14,176 bases of DNA, from the NCBI GenBank assembly GCA_947442095.1, contig CANEVG010000042.1, forward strand, positions 1 to 14,176, given 5' to 3'. Below, piece by piece: positions 14,040 through 14,176 of the stretch; position 1 is the stretch's first letter; each line of letters begins with the position of its first letter. The notes beneath the pieces were generated by a model. It was given only the letters and a program-made list of their open reading frames with translations, ran no database searches and had not been told where the DNA came from. This DNA comes from Sphingomonadaceae bacterium. GTDB lineage: Bacteria > Pseudomonadota > Alphaproteobacteria > Sphingomonadales > Sphingomonadaceae. The position numbers and the translations under genes were made by a program.

Positions 14040-14176
14040 CTAACGCACGAACAGGCTCGCTAGCTCGACATGGGTGGACCAGCGGAACTGGCCCACTGGT
14101 CTGAGCTCGGCGAGCCGGTAGCCGCCTGCGATCAGGGCTACGGCATCCTTGGCCCAACTGGCGGGGTTGCAGCTGA
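14040..14176 (-). CDS. RNA uracil-C5 methyltransferase, RlmD/TrmA type (C-terminal part only)
   Basis: Only the last 44 codons are in the window; the start lies beyond the right edge. The translation SCNPASWAKDAVALIAGGY, then RLAELRPVGQFRWSTHVELASLFVR, matches the C-terminus of SAM-dependent 5-methyluridine RNA methyltransferases. The Cys of SCNP (codon 14171-14169) corresponds to the catalytic nucleophile of E. coli RlmD, and the Glu of THVE to its general base. The distance from that Cys to the end (43 residues) is close to the RlmD value. Whether it modifies 23S rRNA or tRNA cannot be told from this part. Confidence 0.88.
   Translation of the reverse strand, partial: SCNPASWAKDAVALIAGGYRLAELRPVGQFRWSTHVELASLFVR

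Overview
The window is high-GC bacterial chromosome whose protein set and sequence style fit an alphaproteobacterium, most likely of the order Sphingomonadales. Pointers are an ALAS-type hemA (C4 haem pathway), the plsY-dprA order, the carboxyspermidine-type polyamine genes, and G/C-rich palindromic intergenic repeats of a kind seen in sphingomonads. No rRNA, tRNA, CRISPR array, insertion sequence or phage gene is visible.

Layout: (1) 1-629, minus strand, a decayed dprA (N-terminal loss, in-frame stop, frameshift, internal deletion) directly behind intact plsY (630-1301). (2) Divergent from plsY, murI (1383-2195) is followed 21 bp later by a membrane-anchored metallo-beta-lactamase-fold protein (2217-3212) with an altered metal motif. 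(3) A 198-bp spacer carries a 21-bp palindrome and two copies of a GCGTC-N6-GACGC dyad, then hemA (GTG start, 3411-4631). (4) Convergent to hemA, katG (4702-6936, minus) encodes a catalase-peroxidase with a signal peptide. Its upstream spacer holds several dyads. (5) 7067-12342, all minus strand, is a polyamine block read as saccharopine-dehydrogenase-like carboxy(nor)spermidine dehydrogenase, nspC decarboxylase, a NylB-like serine hydrolase and a fold III ornithine/lysine decarboxylase, closed by a strong intrinsic terminator (7067-7105). A palindromic repeat sits between the first two genes. (6) Divergent from the block is a threonine/serine dehydratase-like enzyme (12413-13411), then a MAPEG-family membrane protein (13464-13904). 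(7) 13909-14018 is an unassigned, highly structured intergenic element. It lies before the C-terminal 44 codons of a minus-strand RlmD/TrmA-type RNA methyltransferase that runs off the window.

How the genes fit together: the decarboxylase makes putrescine (or cadaverine). The dehydrogenase condenses the diamine with L-aspartate beta-semialdehyde, and NspC decarboxylates the product to the triamine, giving a route to spermidine that needs no S-adenosylmethionine. The serine hydrolase inside this block has no known role in that pathway and is the most interesting gene-level oddity. hemA makes the haem precursor and katG uses haem, but they are convergent and separated by a weak hairpin, so co-regulation is not shown. 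The most notable non-coding signals are the tandem dyads before hemA, the dyad-rich katG upstream region, and the structured element at 13909-14018.
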